Below the pieces are notes generated by a model that was given only the letters and a program-made list of their open reading frames with translations, was not told the DNA's origin and ran no database searches. Below, piece by piece: positions 45,182 through 57,891 of a DNA stretch of 64,000 bases. The first letter of the stretch is position 1. Every line of letters starts with the position of its first letter. The translations under genes and the position numbers were made by a program. The stretch spans positions 114,930,680-114,994,679 of the forward strand of contig CM036160.1 of the NCBI GenBank assembly GCA_020631735.1, read 5' to 3'. Origin of the DNA: Saccharum officinarum (lineage: Eukaryota > Streptophyta > Magnoliopsida > Poales > Poaceae).

Positions 45182-48100
45182 TGGCAGAATCGCCTAATCT
45201 AATGCCCTCCCAAGAGTACTCGTCTTCCATTAGACCCTAAGTACCCAAGGGAGAACACTAAACTAATTGATTCTGTCGAGCACACCACGAGGGAGAACTC
45301 GAAGATCCACATTTTTACCTCAGGATCACAAATGAGAGAGTAAAGCTTACAACATCCTTACCATTTCTTACATCCCTTTTAGTACAACATCAGAGTAATT
45401 CATTATGTAGTTATAATAGCGGAATATAAAACATTATCAGAGTTCAGCGGAAATGAAATCATTTAATGACAAGTTAAACATTAACATGAAGAACGCTTAT
45501 AAGCATGGAATAAAAATAGTTTATAAGTGATTTTTCCTTGCAAAACTATTGGTGAGAGTTTCATAAAATAAACTCTACTCCGCATCGCAAAGGAAATCCT
45601 CGCTGAGCCCACCAGGAGGTTTCCACACACAAGTGTCAGCTTATCAGCACCTGCCATCTGCAACAGGGTAGAACAAACCCTGAGTACTCAATTGTACTCC
45701 GCAAGACTTACCCGTCAGGAGGAAAGAAAAAGACTCCAAGGATTATGCAAGGCTTTTTGACTGGTGGGTTTCTTGTTTGCAAGAAGCAGCGCTAAGGGTG
45801 TGTCCTTAATTTCTTATTTTTAATAGCCGTATTTTATTTCTTATCCAACCTTCTATGTAAGCACCTAGTCTATAATCAAGCAGGGTTGAGCAAACAGAAA
45901 CCATTTCTTCCTCTTTCCACTGCCAGTTCTTACTACGATGCCAGAGCGTAGTCAAGCCGTACCGTCATGCAGAAACGGTGATTCGCGAATCAATATGCCC
46001 AGCTGGGTGCCCCGAAAACACACGCCCCGCTTGTACCCTGGGCACAAGCAAGACCAACCCGTTCCACTCCTGTCAAGGGGTCCAGGTCCCCATCCAAGCT
46101 CGGACTCTAAGCCCCCAACACTGCAGGCCCGGCCTCAGTATGGTGCTTAGACCTCCTCAACCCAATATATATATAACCACCCTAAAAAGCCAGTCCGGAA
46201 AGAGCCGGAACCCATGACAAGAGAGGAACAAGTCTTCCTAGCCCCCATCCGCTAGTATATGCTCAGGACAATAAATCTGTGACTTGACCAGGGTCCATGC
46301 AATGAACGGTCCTTAATTGACACAGGCGGAACAAATGCAACCAGAGCCCCGCTCTGTTGCCCAACCAGGTCCAAGTCCATCCAACCCGTTTCGCCCGGTC
46401 TCCAATTATCCATATACATTTATATTCCATGTGATAGTAACATGATAATAGTAACAATATTATAATTCCTATCTCTCGCGAGTGACAGGCAATCACTCGA
46501 CTTCTACCGGAGTCCTATAGCATAGCATTCTACACGATCCTGTCATACTAGTAAGACTCATGGGATCAAGATATATATGCAAGTGGGTTTCATTCAACTC
46601 CTTAAAACTTAATGCACAAGCATAAAATAAATTGCAGAATAATAGGGGTTATGCACCGGGGCTTGCCTGGGTAAGATATATTAAAAGTTAGTATCTGCAT
46701 CTTTAGATCATCCACCCTCAACTGGATAGAAGGCCCCTTGCATCATCTTCGGATTCCCAATCATCCTTCGATCGATCCGTTGATCCATCATCGTACCTAT
46801 ATGATATGCTTGCGATGCAATGCAAAGATGTAATTAATCAACTGCAATCGTGACTCATAACATACGACGTACGCCTCTCGAGCTAACGGGCTAGTTCTAA
46901 CGACGACCATACTTAGGCTACATATACACGTTGTCGGATAAGACGTTATTTCCCAACAATTAGTTTAGTTATATAAACCAACGGTGTTTCTTTATCCCGT
47001 TACATCAATTTAATCATTATTCGAAATAAGACATTATTATTTATCTAGCAACTAATTATTTTAGAGCTACAAATTACGGTGATCAGCTAATATTGCTAGG
47101 AACCTACTGTAAAGATTTCAGATCCAATACCATTACCAATTTATCCGGAAAATTCCTACAAGTTCATCTTTGAACAATATTAAGCATTTTAAAATAATTA
47201 TTGCAACCCTAAAACATACGAAACCTAGGCGCACAAAATACCCTATCAGATAGACCGTGATTTTAAAAACTCAACGCAACTAGTTTGGCATTTTTATAAT
47301 TTTGCTACACCTTATTTCCAATTTTTGAAGAGCACTGATTTAACAAAATAACCGAAAAACCGATAAACAGAAACAGGCCGAACGGCCTAGCTCGGCCCGC
47401 AGGCGCGCAGGAAACGGGCAGCCCAAAGGCGCACGCGGCCAGCTGGCCCAGCGCAGGCGCGGCGGCCCAGTAGCAAGGGCGAGGCGGCCCACGCCAGGCA
47501 GGCCGCAGCCCAGCAAAACGGCCCACGCGGCCATGACCAGATAGCGACGGCGTTTAAGCGATTAGGCCCCTGATCTTCCTCTAAAACATTCCACGGTACT
47601 AACGCACTATTTGAGTGAGTCTAGTATTTTGCAAAGACACCCCTGTATAATTCCTTTGCTTGGACAAATGCCCTCCTCACCTTGCTTCTTCAATCTCAGA
47701 CACAGCGCACGGAGTAGAGGGAGCACCATCCGGCGGCGAAACCCGGCTGCGCGCTCGTTGACAACGACGAGGAGGCCCAACGGCGTAGTGACGGGGCACA
47801 GCGGACTGGCCGCACACACCACACGGCGCAGACCCCGGGCAGGGGCCACGGTTGGAGAGGCGGCAACGGCGCACACGGACATCGAAACCCGCCCGCGCAA
47901 GCGGACGGCGGCGCAGCCACGGCCGCCGTGGTCCACGCTGCGGTTCGCCCGGGCGGGCCGAGGGCTAGGCCAAACCGGCAAGGGAGGGCACCAGCGCTGG
48001 AGGCTTGACCAGCAGCGGACGCGGTGCGTGGGGCGTCGGCGGCGCGTCCACACGGCTCGGGCGCAGCGGGGAGCTACGCGCGGACCCGGCGAGGCGCTGC

Positions 48101-49081
48101 GGTGGTGGTGGGCTTGGCACGGCACTACGGAGCGCAGCCAAGGAGCTCCGCGAGGCTCGGCATGACCCTGTGCGACGACACGGGGAGCCGAATGAAAACA
48201 CGTGCGGGCAAGCCGAGGGAGAGGGAGCGCGGCTGCACTGGGCGCGAGCACGAGAAGGCAGGGGCAACGCTGACGACGGAGACGCTGCGACTGCGAGATG
48301 GAGCGGTCCAGCGTGGCCAGGGCCGAGGGGCGCGCGAAGCACGGTGGGCAGCGCAGCGGGGCTCGGGCACAAGGGGCGCTGCTGCTGCCTGAAGGTTCGA
48401 TGGTGCTACGGTAAAGAAAAAGAAGAGGCTAAGGGACAGAGGCAGACAGGTGCACGATGGCAGGGCGCACCAGAGCGGCAGAGGCATGGCGTGGCGAGGA
48501 CGACGAAGCAGGGAGAAGTCAACGTCTACAGTTGCAGCTGCGGCGCATAGCAGAACAGCGCCAAAGATTTCAATGTGGGGAGGGGGACAGCGGAGGCAGG
48601 CAGCGCTACCGCGACAAGGCATTAACCCCGACGTGACCACGGAGGCAGGAGGCGTCATGGTGAACACGCACATTTCCGACGTAGCGAAATGCCTTATCTT
48701 ACACCCAGGTTTGATTTCTGAGCTCCAAAAATACTAATCAACCCTATTTATTTTCCAAAAATTAAAGCTGTGCCTTCACATACATAACGTGCTCGAGTTA
48801 TATTTTATTTCTGCTTATAGAAATTGCTTTCCGTGCCAAACGATTAAAACTACTTATTCTACTTTTCTTGCTAGAATTGTCATTAGCACATTTACGCATT
48901 AAGTAAACTAACTTACAATACCTATTTTGATTTTTTTTTCAGCCACAAAGGTGGAAGCACATACGATTCGTTTATCATCTCATGTGCATTTAAAATTCTA
49001 AAACTCGAGAACTTGGTGTGTTAATTTCTTTTAAGCCTTAATCTAGGTGCTAAGCGAGCTCGTAACACCAGGGGTGTTACA
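45182..49081 (-). repeat. Complete LTR of element B (3.9 kb)
   Basis: Read in element sense (minus) it starts tgtaacacccctggtgttac, a hairpin with the same 8-bp stem as element A's LTR, and ends cggttctgcca. 45935-46210 is similar in inverted orientation to 32100-32390 of the element A LTR. The 47390-48700 portion is GC-rich and opens long frames on both strands that resemble nothing and overlap each other. Confidence 0.88.
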
Positions 49082-49095
49082 ACCAACCCCCCTTA
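49082..49095 (-). promoter_or_regulatory. Polypurine tract of element B
   Basis: Plus-strand accaacccccctta reads taaggggggttggt on the minus strand, immediately before the LTR start in element sense. Confidence 0.85.
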
Positions 49096-50898
49096 AAAGA
49101 ATCTCGTCCCGAGATTCGAAGCTGGAACCAGAAAAGAGGAAAAACGTGATTACACTTCTTAGCATAAATTACAACAGGAGATTACCCGGCTTCGAAGACT
49201 ACAACACTCGGGGATCTAGAGGCATCACGGCTAAGAACAAACTGATACAACTCACAACCTCTCTAGAAAACGACGAAGACGGGGACAGTGGAAGAGCAAA
49301 AGGAAAATGATTATCCAAAACATGGCGTATGCCCAGCATATCCAGAAACAAGAGACTGAGAACTCGAACATCGCGAACCCTCAAACCTAACTAACCCGAG
49401 TTGATCTTGAACTCCTTCAAAGGAAACCAGATCCCTTCTGCTGAGCTACACCAACATCTCAGGCTGGCGACCCTAGATCTGTAAGCAACGACTGGATCAC
49501 AAAGCTCGGCCTCCAACTACTTCAGATCTGGAGGTGGGATGGAGGAGAGGCAAGCAAGGTGGCATTTATAGCCCGGTGGACGGAGGTGGTGGCGCAGCGC
49601 ATCGGGAACGAAGGCAGCACGGAGGGGGAAATCACCAGCGGGACACGAGGTGGGGAACAACATCGCCATGGTGCCCTCCCCATGCGAGCTTGAGTGGGGA
49701 AAAGGAGAAAGGATGGGATGGGGCTCGCTCGGCAAGGAGGCGTGCGAGCGACACACCGACGAGAAAAGAACGTGAGGGGGGTCTGGCACCGGGACGAGGG
49801 TGGAAATCGAGAGCCGACAAGCGTGCCGGGGAAAGAGGGGCGTACAGTGCAAGGGGCGAGGCGAGTGTGGCACCATGCCACGACCACGTGAGCGCGGCAC
49901 ACATGGGTCCCACCACCGACGGTGTCCGTCGAGCGTGTAGTGACAGCGACCCGCCAAGTGTAGCACGGTCACTGAGCACAGTGGCAACGTCCCATCAGTG
50001 TTCCAAAAACTCCAGACTACAAGAGGGCTAACTTTTCCTTATCGCTCTTCTCTTTCTTCTTTATCCATGAGATCCAACTCACCCTAGCCTTGAGTATAGA
50101 CTAAGATCGGACATACAAGCTTCTTTCAAAACCCGGCCATCTCAGTCGCAATTGTGAGAGCACTACTCCATCAACCCGTTGTAGATTTCCCGTTAGAACA
50201 CCAGGATATTTTTGCCAAGGAGAAAATCGGTAGCAAGAGTGGTACTGCGGTGTAACTTAGCAATAGTGCTTGGTCAACAACCTCGATACCAGCGCGCGCC
50301 GAGCAACACAACCCTATGGTCGCGATCCACAGGTGGCCCTCGGTTCCGTCGCGGCACCATAAGCTATTAACCAGGCAACTATTACCAACTTACTCACAGT
50401 AAAAGCAGCGGGGTCATAGACCACAAAATTAGAAAAAGGATCGCAAAGGAATTCAGGCAACAAAGGTTCCTTTTTAAAACAAGGAACAAGGAAAATAAAT
50501 CCCAAGGCGGATTTAAATCAAGGGGATTCAAGTGTTCTACTGGGACATCCACAATTGGTTGATACAGTGTCCTCCGTCATCCAATCATGGCTGACCTGCT
50601 GAATCTGAATAATTGTTCCTCTTAAAACCTGCTTGTTGTCGTCTCAAGAACTCTAATCACGCCTATCACGGCTGAAAGGCAACTCGACGCAATCAACACA
50701 ACAGATAAGCAAATACTCATTCCAACGGTCGAACATGGGTGCAACATACATGCAGTCACTCTCCCACCCTCGACACATCGATTGCATCGCACGACCTAAT
50801 GATCATAACAGCTACGAACGGAACACAACGGAAGATTACAACACTAGAGGACAACGATAAAAACACTACTAGCTACGGTTACATCTCTCCTAGGACCA
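49096..50898 (-). other. Internal non-coding region of element B
   Basis: Between the ORF and the polypurine tract. Contains a GC-rich stretch at 49514-50000 with multi-frame openings that I do not support as genes. Confidence 0.5.
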
Positions 50899-51807
50899 CT
50901 AATCCACTTCATCAGGCTGCACGACTCCACTCCTGGGCTCTTGGGGCTCTTCTGCCACATTTGGCTGCAGATCCACTTCTTCTCCTGGCAGTGGCTGGGT
51001 GAGGGGAAAGAAAGGCTCTATCTCTGAGGCTTCCGTGGGTGGAGGTGCTGGCGGTACAGCGACACCAGTCCTCCTTCTCTCTAATGGATGGACAGGGATT
51101 CCCTCCAAGATTAAGGGTTCCTGCCTTTCCGTGGCGAGTGTCCTCCGCTTGGCCCTTGTGGCAAGATAGGCGTCCTCTAGCTCCTGGGCATGACGGTCTT
51201 GATCCACCTAGACGGCTTCCGCCATGGCCGCCTCTCGACTCTCCGCGGCTGCTAGATTGGCATGGGCTTCAGTAAGCTGCACTTCGAGCATACTGGAGAA
51301 GATCTCGGCTTCCTCAGCTCGGCGGAGACACTCCCTTAGCTCCGAGGCCTGCCTGTCGTACTGCTCATCCAGGGCCAGCAAGTATGAGGTCAGGTGCACC
51401 AAGGTCGGGTTGTCTTCTTGCACATCTGGACCTTGCAAAGCCTCCATGCGGGCCTTCCATACCCGCCGATTCTTGTCCCAAGGGGAAAAGAACCGCATGG
51501 GGGTACGAGCAATGGGCCCTTCATAGATCTGGCAGAGATGCCGCAAGGCTTTGCGGGCCGCAACTTGGTAGGTGTCGCCGAAGCGAAACCCAGTTGCGGT
51601 CACATTCCAGGCTTCAGTGACGTCGGGAAACTCCTCACTCTTGCCAATGTAGACGGTGACCTTACACCGCTCAGTGCCACGCTTCATGTACTCACGGCCC
51701 ACATACTCGGGACGCTCCCGAATGCCGAGCTTTTGCAGGGTGGCATATAGGATGCTGGGAAGACCCTCGGTGTTCAGGCAGTAGCTGCTAACCCAGACTC
51801 CTACCAT
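50899..51807 (-). pseudogene. Unrecognised ORF of element B, ~302 codons with internal TAG
   Basis: From ATG at 51807 the frame reads MVGVWVSSYCLNTEGLPSIL, a conserved-looking N-terminal half with KCTV/CKVTVYIG and WNVTATGFRFGDTYQVAARKA, then a Glu/Ala/Leu-rich stretch (LRECLRRAEEAEIFSSMLEV, QLTEAHANLAAAESREAAMA) that would form a coiled coil, then TAG at 51210-51208, and the same frame continues (VDQDRHAQELEDAYLATRAK) into a Pro/Glu-rich tail ending at 50899. The codons either side of the TAG fit without a frame change, so it is probably a mutated sense codon (CAG to TAG would be one C-to-T). No RT, protease, integrase or zinc knuckle motif is seen. It may be a diverged capsid or RNA-binding protein or a captured host gene; unknown. 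Confidence 0.55.
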
Positions 51808-52528
51808 CCTTGGTGGGTGGTGAGTGATGGTTGCAAGGAAGGCTTGAGCGAGAACTTACTCAAGAGAAAAGGGCTAAGTGAGCTAGGATGCACCGAATGG
51901 TGATACCCAGTGACTAAGCCTGCCCTCAAATAAGGCAGAACGGCCAGTGGTCCCGTCGCAGTCCATTCTAGAGCTATGCACGGGGCCAGTAAAAGTGAAC
52001 AGCAAGATCTTCACACGTGCACGACGAGCGATGACCAAGGTCATAAAGAGTTAGTATGACTGTAAGGCAGAGGTTCGACAAGGACGCAGAAGGGGGGGTA
52101 CGACAACATATGGGCTAGACAGGCGTGAACCACAAGCGTGTGCGGCGCGAGACTGCAGCACCATCATGGCTACACTGACAAAGACTGGTCGACCTCAACA
52201 ACTATTGCACAACAGGGTATACATGAATGCACGTCCTATCCGTCCTCACACTGTTACCGACATATAGGGCAACCATTCACAGAGTTTTGGCACATCATGC
52301 TCTCCCTGAAGCTAGTCGGTGCTAGCGAACTAGACACGGGGTTAGGGTACCTGCAGAAAACTTGATTAGGCCTAACTAAGTCAGCAGAGTGCCATCTATC
52401 CTGGATACATAACCATAGTAATAGGGCTACTTTTATAACATCACAAGTAAACGCCCTAACTTTTTGAAAAGAATTGGTTGTCAAATTTTAATTTAGAAAA
52501 GGTTTTGAAGCTTTATTGTCTCATTTAT
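51808..52528 (-). other. Leader of element B
   Basis: The minus-strand leader between the primer site and the ORF. Read in element sense it has ccaggatagatggcactctg and ctgcaggtaccctaac, close to ctaggatagtggcactg and ctgcaggtacactaac in the element A leader (about 33170-33230). Confidence 0.6.
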
Positions 52529-52540
52529 GCTCTGATACCA
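52529..52540 (-). promoter_or_regulatory. Primer-binding site of element B
   Basis: Plus-strand gctctgatacca is TGGTATCAGAGC on the minus strand, the exact initiator-Met-tRNA type site, four bases from the LTR end at 52545. Confidence 0.88.
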
Positions 52541-52544
52541 CCTA

Positions 52545-54815
52545 TGGCAGAACCGCCTAATCTAATGCCCTCCCAAGAGTACTCGTCTTCCATTAGACAC
52601 TAAGTACCCTGGGGAGAACACTAAACTACGCGATTCCGTCGAGCACACCACGAGGGAGAACTCGAAGATCCACATTTTTACCTCAGGATCACAAATGAGA
52701 GAGTAAAGCTTACAACATCCTTACCATTTCTTACATCCCTTTTAGTACAACATCAGAGTAATTCATTATGTAGTTATAATAGCGGAATATAAAACATTAT
52801 CAGAGTTCAGCGGAAATGAAATCATTTAATGACAAGTTAAACATTAACATGAAGAACGCTTATAAGCATGGAATAAAAACAGTTTATAAGTGATTTTTCC
52901 TTGCAAAACTATTGGTGAGAGTTTCATAAAATAAACTCTACTCCGCATCGCAAAGGAAATCCTCGCTGAGCCCACCAGGAGGTTTCCACACACAAGTGTC
53001 AGCTTATCAGCACCTGCCACCTGCAACAGGGTAGAACAAACCCTGAGTACTCAATTGTACTCCGCAAGACTTACCCGTCAGGAGGAAAGAAAAAGACTCC
53101 AAGGATTATGCAAGGCTTTTTGACTGGTGGGTTTCTTGTTTGCAAGAAGCAGCGCTAAGGGTGTGTCCTTAATTTCTTATTTTTAATAGCCGTATTTTAT
53201 TTCTTATCCAACCTTCTATGTAAGCACCTAGTCTATAATCAAGCAGGGTTGAGCAAACAGAAACCATTTCTTCCTCTTTCCACTGCCAGTTCTTACTACG
53301 ATGCCAGAGCGTAGTCAAGCCGTACCGTCACGCAGAAACGGCGATTCACGAATCAATATGCCCAGCTGGGTGCCCCGAAAACACACGCCCCGCTTGTACC
53401 CTGGGCACAAGCAAGACCAACCCGTTCCACTCCTGTTAAGGGATCCAGGTCCCCATCCAAGCTCGGACTCTAAGCCCCCAACACTGCAGGCCCAGCCTCA
53501 GTATGGTGCTTAGACCTCCTCAACCCAATATATATATAACCACCCTAAAAAGCCGGTCCGGAAAGAGCCGGAACCCATGACAAGAGAGGAACAAGTCTTC
53601 CTAGCCCCCATCCGCTAGTATATGCTCAGGACAATAAATCTGTGACTTGACCAGGGTCCATGCAACGAACGGTCCTTAATTGACACAGGCGGAACAAATG
53701 CAACCAGAGCCCCGCTCTGTTGCCCAACCAGGTCCAAGTCCATCCAACCCGTTCCGCCCGGTCTCCAATTATCCATATACATTTATATTCCATGTGATAG
53801 TAACATGATAATAGTAACAATATTATAATTCCTATCTCTCGCGAGTGATAGACAATCACTCGACTTCTACCGGAGTCCTGTAGCATAGCATTCTACACGA
53901 TCCTGTCATACTAGTAAGACTCATGGGATCAAGATATATATGCAAGTGGGTTTCATTCAACTCCTTAAAACTTAATGCACAAGCATAAAATAAATTGCAG
54001 AATAATAGGGGTTATGCACCGGGGCTTGCCTGGGTAAGATATATTAAAAGTTAGTATCTGCATCTTTAGATCATCCACCCTCAACTGGATAGAAGGCCCC
54101 TTGCATCATCTTCGGATTCCCAATCATCCTTCGATCGATCCGTTGATCCATCATCGTACCTATATGATATGCATGCGATGCAATGCAAAGATGTAATTAA
54201 TCAACTGCAATCGTGACTCATAACATATGACGTACGCCTCTCGAGCTAACGGGCTAGTTCTAACGACGACCATACTTAGGCTACATATACACGTTGTCGG
54301 ATAAGACGTTATTTCCCAACAATTAGTTTAGTTATATAAACCAACGGTGTTTCTTTATCCCGTTACATCAATTTAATCATTATTCGAAATAAGACATTAT
54401 TATTTATCTAGCAACTAATTATTTTAGAGCTACAAATTACGGTGATCAGCTAATATTGCTAGGAACCTACTGTAAAGATTTCAGATCCAATACCATTACC
54501 AATTTATCCGGAAAATTCCTACAAGTTCATCTTTGAACAATATTAAGCATTTTAAAATAATTATTGCAACCCTAAAACATACGAAACCTAGGCGCACAAA
54601 ATACCCTATCAGATAGACCGTGATTTTAAAAACTCAACGCAACTAGTTTGGCATTTTTATAATTTTGCTACACCTTATTTCCAATTTTTGAAGAGCACTG
54701 ATTTAACAAAATAACCGAAAAACCGATAAACAGAAACAGGCCGAACGGCCTAGCTCGGCCCGCAGGCGCGCAGGAAACAGGCAGCCCAAAGGCGCACGCG
54801 GCCAGCTGGCCCAGC
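52545..54815 (-). repeat. Second LTR of element B, interrupted by element C
   Basis: 2271 bp match 45182-47452 with no length change, then the alignment stops at ggcccagc because element C begins. The remaining ~1.63 kb of this LTR should lie beyond the right edge of the window. Confidence 0.9.
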
Positions 54816-56724
54816 TGAAAGGTCTTGATGGCTAGAGGGGGGGTGAATAGCCTATTAAAATTTTCTACAAAGACAAGCTAAACAAGTTTATCAATAAAAC
54901 AAATAGCGAGATACGAGTTTTGCTTAGCCTACGGGGTGTTTGCAAGCCACCTAACCAATTCACAATTCTAATAAATTTGCACTCAACCGCACAAGTCGAC
55001 TACAACTAAAACTAGCTAGCTACACAAGCTAAGAGATACACTAACAAGCTAGCAAGGTAACTAAGAAATTAATACAAGAGAGAGTTAGGAGGATATCACC
55101 GAGGGGCGAAGTATTGAGCCAACCTATAAATATGATCAAGAGATGAATACCACAATATACAACCACCGGGATCGATCAAACACAATAAGAATGATGACAC
55201 GAAGATTTATCCCGAGGTTCACGTGCTTGCCGGCACGCTAGTCCCCGTTGTGTCCCTCTTCACCACGTGGTTCGGTGGCTAATCGGTCACACACCGAGCC
55301 TCTCAAAAGGCACCACAAGAACCTACCAAATGGCAAAAGGTTGCAATGACACGAGCAATTCACTAATGTTGCCTTTGGCGCTTCGCCGAGGTAGGCACAA
55401 ACCCCTCACAATTACCGGAGGTGGCCAAGAACAATCACCAACTCTTGCCAACGCCTCCAAGCTGCTCCAAGCCGTCTAGGTGGCGGCAACCACCAAGAGA
55501 AACAAGAATCCCGCAGCAAATCAACCACCAAGTGCCAACTAGATGCTATCTCACAATGCAAATGCACTTGGATCACTCAATCTCACTTCGAATATGCAAA
55601 GAAGCAAGAGAGATGAGTGGGAGGGGAGTTGCTTAGCTCAAAGTGCTCACAAGTATGTCAAATGTTCGAGAGTGAGAGCCTTGAGCCGTCCAACGAGTAT
55701 TTATAGACGTACCCCTTCGAATATAGCCGTTAGAAACTTGAAACAGCCGAAGTCGCGTTGACCGGACGCGCCGGTCCAACTGACCGGACGCGCCGGTCGC
55801 GCAACGGCTAGTTTCGCGAAGCACCGACCGGACGCGCCGGTCACAACGACCGGACGCGCTGGTCACGACCGGACGCGCCGGTCCCGTGACTGACCGGACG
55901 CGTCGGTCAGCACTGAGTCGCGCAAAACGAACCAGCGACCGGACGCGCTGAAGAACTGACCGGACGCCACAGTACCCGCGTCCGGTCGGAGTCCAGTAAG
56001 CTCCCTGGACGACCGGACGCGTCCGGTCGCCTGTGACCGGACGCGCCTCGCGTCCGATCAAACAACTGAAAAACGCGCAGATACTGGACACTGACCGGAC
56101 GCGTCCGGTCACACCGTGACCGCGTCCGGTGCAGCGTCCGGTCACCATTGTGACCTCCGTTCGCTTCCGTTTCTTTTTCTGACTTCCGGCGTAGTGGAAA
56201 ATAGGCATTTCATATCCCCGAAATCGCCTGAATCCCGCGCTCGCACGCTCGGCGGGAGGGAGAGAAGACCCCAAACCCTCTCTACCGCTCAAACTCCAAC
56301 GCCGTTGTAAATGTGCTAACATCACCAAGTGATCATCACCATGTGCATGTGTGTTAGCATTTTCACAATCATTTTTCGAGGCGTTATTAGTTCTATCCAA
56401 ATGCATATGACATGAAATGCACACCTAGAGGCACTTAGGAGTTCAATAGCCGCGTCATTCCCCTCTTTATAGTACGGCTATCTATCCTATAATGTAACCA
56501 CACCCACTAGGTGTCTTGGTTACTAAAACACAACCCTTAAGCATATACCTTTGCCTTGATCACATAGGGTTGCGTCCAAATCCAAGTGTGGCCATCATGA
56601 TCACCATGTCCATCTTGCCACCAACCTTGGAATGTACTAATCCTCATATGCTACATACAACTTAGGCATAGGATTAGTACTAAGGTATTGTCACTAATTA
56701 CCAACACCAAACATAGGACTTTCA
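54816..56724 (-). repeat. 3' LTR of element C
   Basis: Starts (plus) tgaaaggtcttgatggctag, ends aggactttca; 1909 bp. 55755-56135 is a cluster of gaccggacgcgccggtc palindromes, the CGG-CCG repeat feature known from Sirevirus LTRs. A minus-strand TATAAATA lies at 55706-55699. The block agagggggggtgaatagcct matches the solo LTR at 9593. Confidence 0.9.
55755..56135. repeat. CGG-CCG palindrome cluster in the Sirevirus LTR
   Basis: At least ten copies of gaccggacgcg(c/t)cggtc or variants. Each half-site (gaccgg/ccggtc) can pair with its neighbour. The solo LTR carries a similar cluster at about 10490-10890. It opens a 263-codon minus-strand frame that is not a gene. Confidence 0.85.
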
Positions 56725-56737
56725 ATCTCCCCCTTGT
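56725..56737 (-). promoter_or_regulatory. Polypurine tract of element C
   Basis: Plus-strand atctcccccttgt reads acaagggggagat on the minus strand, directly before the LTR. Further pyrimidine-on-plus tracts (ctccccc) recur upstream in element sense at 56872, 57300, 57390 and 57444. Confidence 0.85.
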
Positions 56738-57891
56738 TGGTAATTGGTGACAAACCTTTCACAAAGATATTATGATAAAATTTTGATTGAACCCATGTCA
56801 CATTGTCCAAGTATATTACCATGTGTAAGAATTATGGACATGTGATCATGAATTCAAATTGATAGCAATGGCTCCCCCTATATGTATGCTATATGTTTGG
56901 ATTTTGGAAGCATACATGTTAGATAGGAAAGATTAGGAGCATTGTCTACCAATAGGTGCTAAGTGTTTTAGATTATAGACCTTTGAAGCGTGATACCATC
57001 AGAGTTGCGATAAACACCATCTTAGCACCTTGTGTAGTTAGATTCCACTTGGAAAAGCACAAATATAACTAGAAACCTCGTGAGATCAACATTATAAGCA
57101 AGGTTCTAGTACCACTTTGAAAAACATGAAGCAAGAAAAATCTAACTACTTCCTATTCATGCTAGTACCACAATGCATGATTCAAATTATACTAGCAAGT
57201 CACCACACAAGCAATGTATCGGAGAAAACGAAATGCATAACTATGCATCATACATATGAAGTGCACATAGAAATGCAACATTCATGTTTAAAGAGCTTGC
57301 TCCCCCTACTTGTGTGCTCAAAATTTTAGTTGATCCCCTTCTTTTATCAATTCTCCCCTTTTAGAATCTATCTTGTGAACAACATTTTTCTCCCCCACAA
57401 CATTGTCTTCCCCTTTGAGTTCTATCTTTGTGAACAATATTTTCTCCCCCTTTGGCACCAATTGACCACAAGGGGCAAACTTTAGATAGATTATCATGTT
57501 GAAAAATGGGGTGAGGATCAAGTTTATGATTCAACCTAGATTGCTTGCATAAATAAAATACTTCGGTTTGATCCAAGGGCAAGCTTCTTCACACCTCACT
57601 AGAAGGGTTATCATGCACCATGTTGAAGCAAATATTTAGACAAGTTTTCTAGATTAAATATTTAGGATCACAAGCTACTTAAACAAGTTATATGCTACCA
57701 CTAGATCATACAAGTCATGGAAACAATAGTTGCACCATATAAACTTCAAATTCATTTGATTTTTATGAATGAGCCTAGAACATATAAATTATGACTAGAT
57801 GCACTAAACAAGTCCTTAGCATAGAATGTATGACATGTCAACCAATTGTACCTTGGGGCTCGAAGGAGAGGCATGTCATATATGGGGTGCA
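56738..57891 (-). other. 3' non-coding region of element C
   Basis: 1.15 kb between pol and the polypurine tract without an env-like frame; the longest minus frame (57318-57521) is 67 codons. Contains several secondary polypurine tracts (see above), as described for Sireviruses. Confidence 0.7.

Larger units (their letters stand above)
45182..54815 (-). mobile_element. Element B: non-autonomous gypsy-related LTR element
   Basis: 3' LTR (element sense) 45182-49081, polypurine tract 49082-49095, internal region 49096-52528 on the minus strand, primer-binding site 52529-52540, and 5' LTR 52545 onward, itself interrupted by element C at 54815/54816. The two LTRs align without length change over 2271 bp (45182-47452 against 52545-54815), with about 25 differences counted by eye (~1%). 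The internal region (~3.5 kb) has no RT, integrase or protease; it carries one unrecognised ORF. LTR ends, LTR interior and leader resemble element A, so B is likely a dependent relative. B is inserted in the integrase of the outer element in opposite orientation. Confidence 0.88.

Noticed and set aside
47607..48673. Long frames on both strands (up to 214 codons)
   Set aside because: They lie in the GC-rich part of element B's LTR, overlap each other in several phases, and resemble no protein; expected by chance in this composition.
52529..52540. tRNA gene remnant
   Set aside because: Only 12 bases match a tRNA 3' end; it is the primer-binding site of element B, as at 33026 and 63359.
55755..56135. 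CRISPR-like regular array
   Set aside because: Units are palindromes without unique spacers and lie in a retrotransposon LTR of a plant genome.
55633..56424. 263-codon minus-strand frame
   Set aside because: It is a by-product of the CGG-CCG palindrome cluster in the Sirevirus LTR and repeats the same short peptide pattern.
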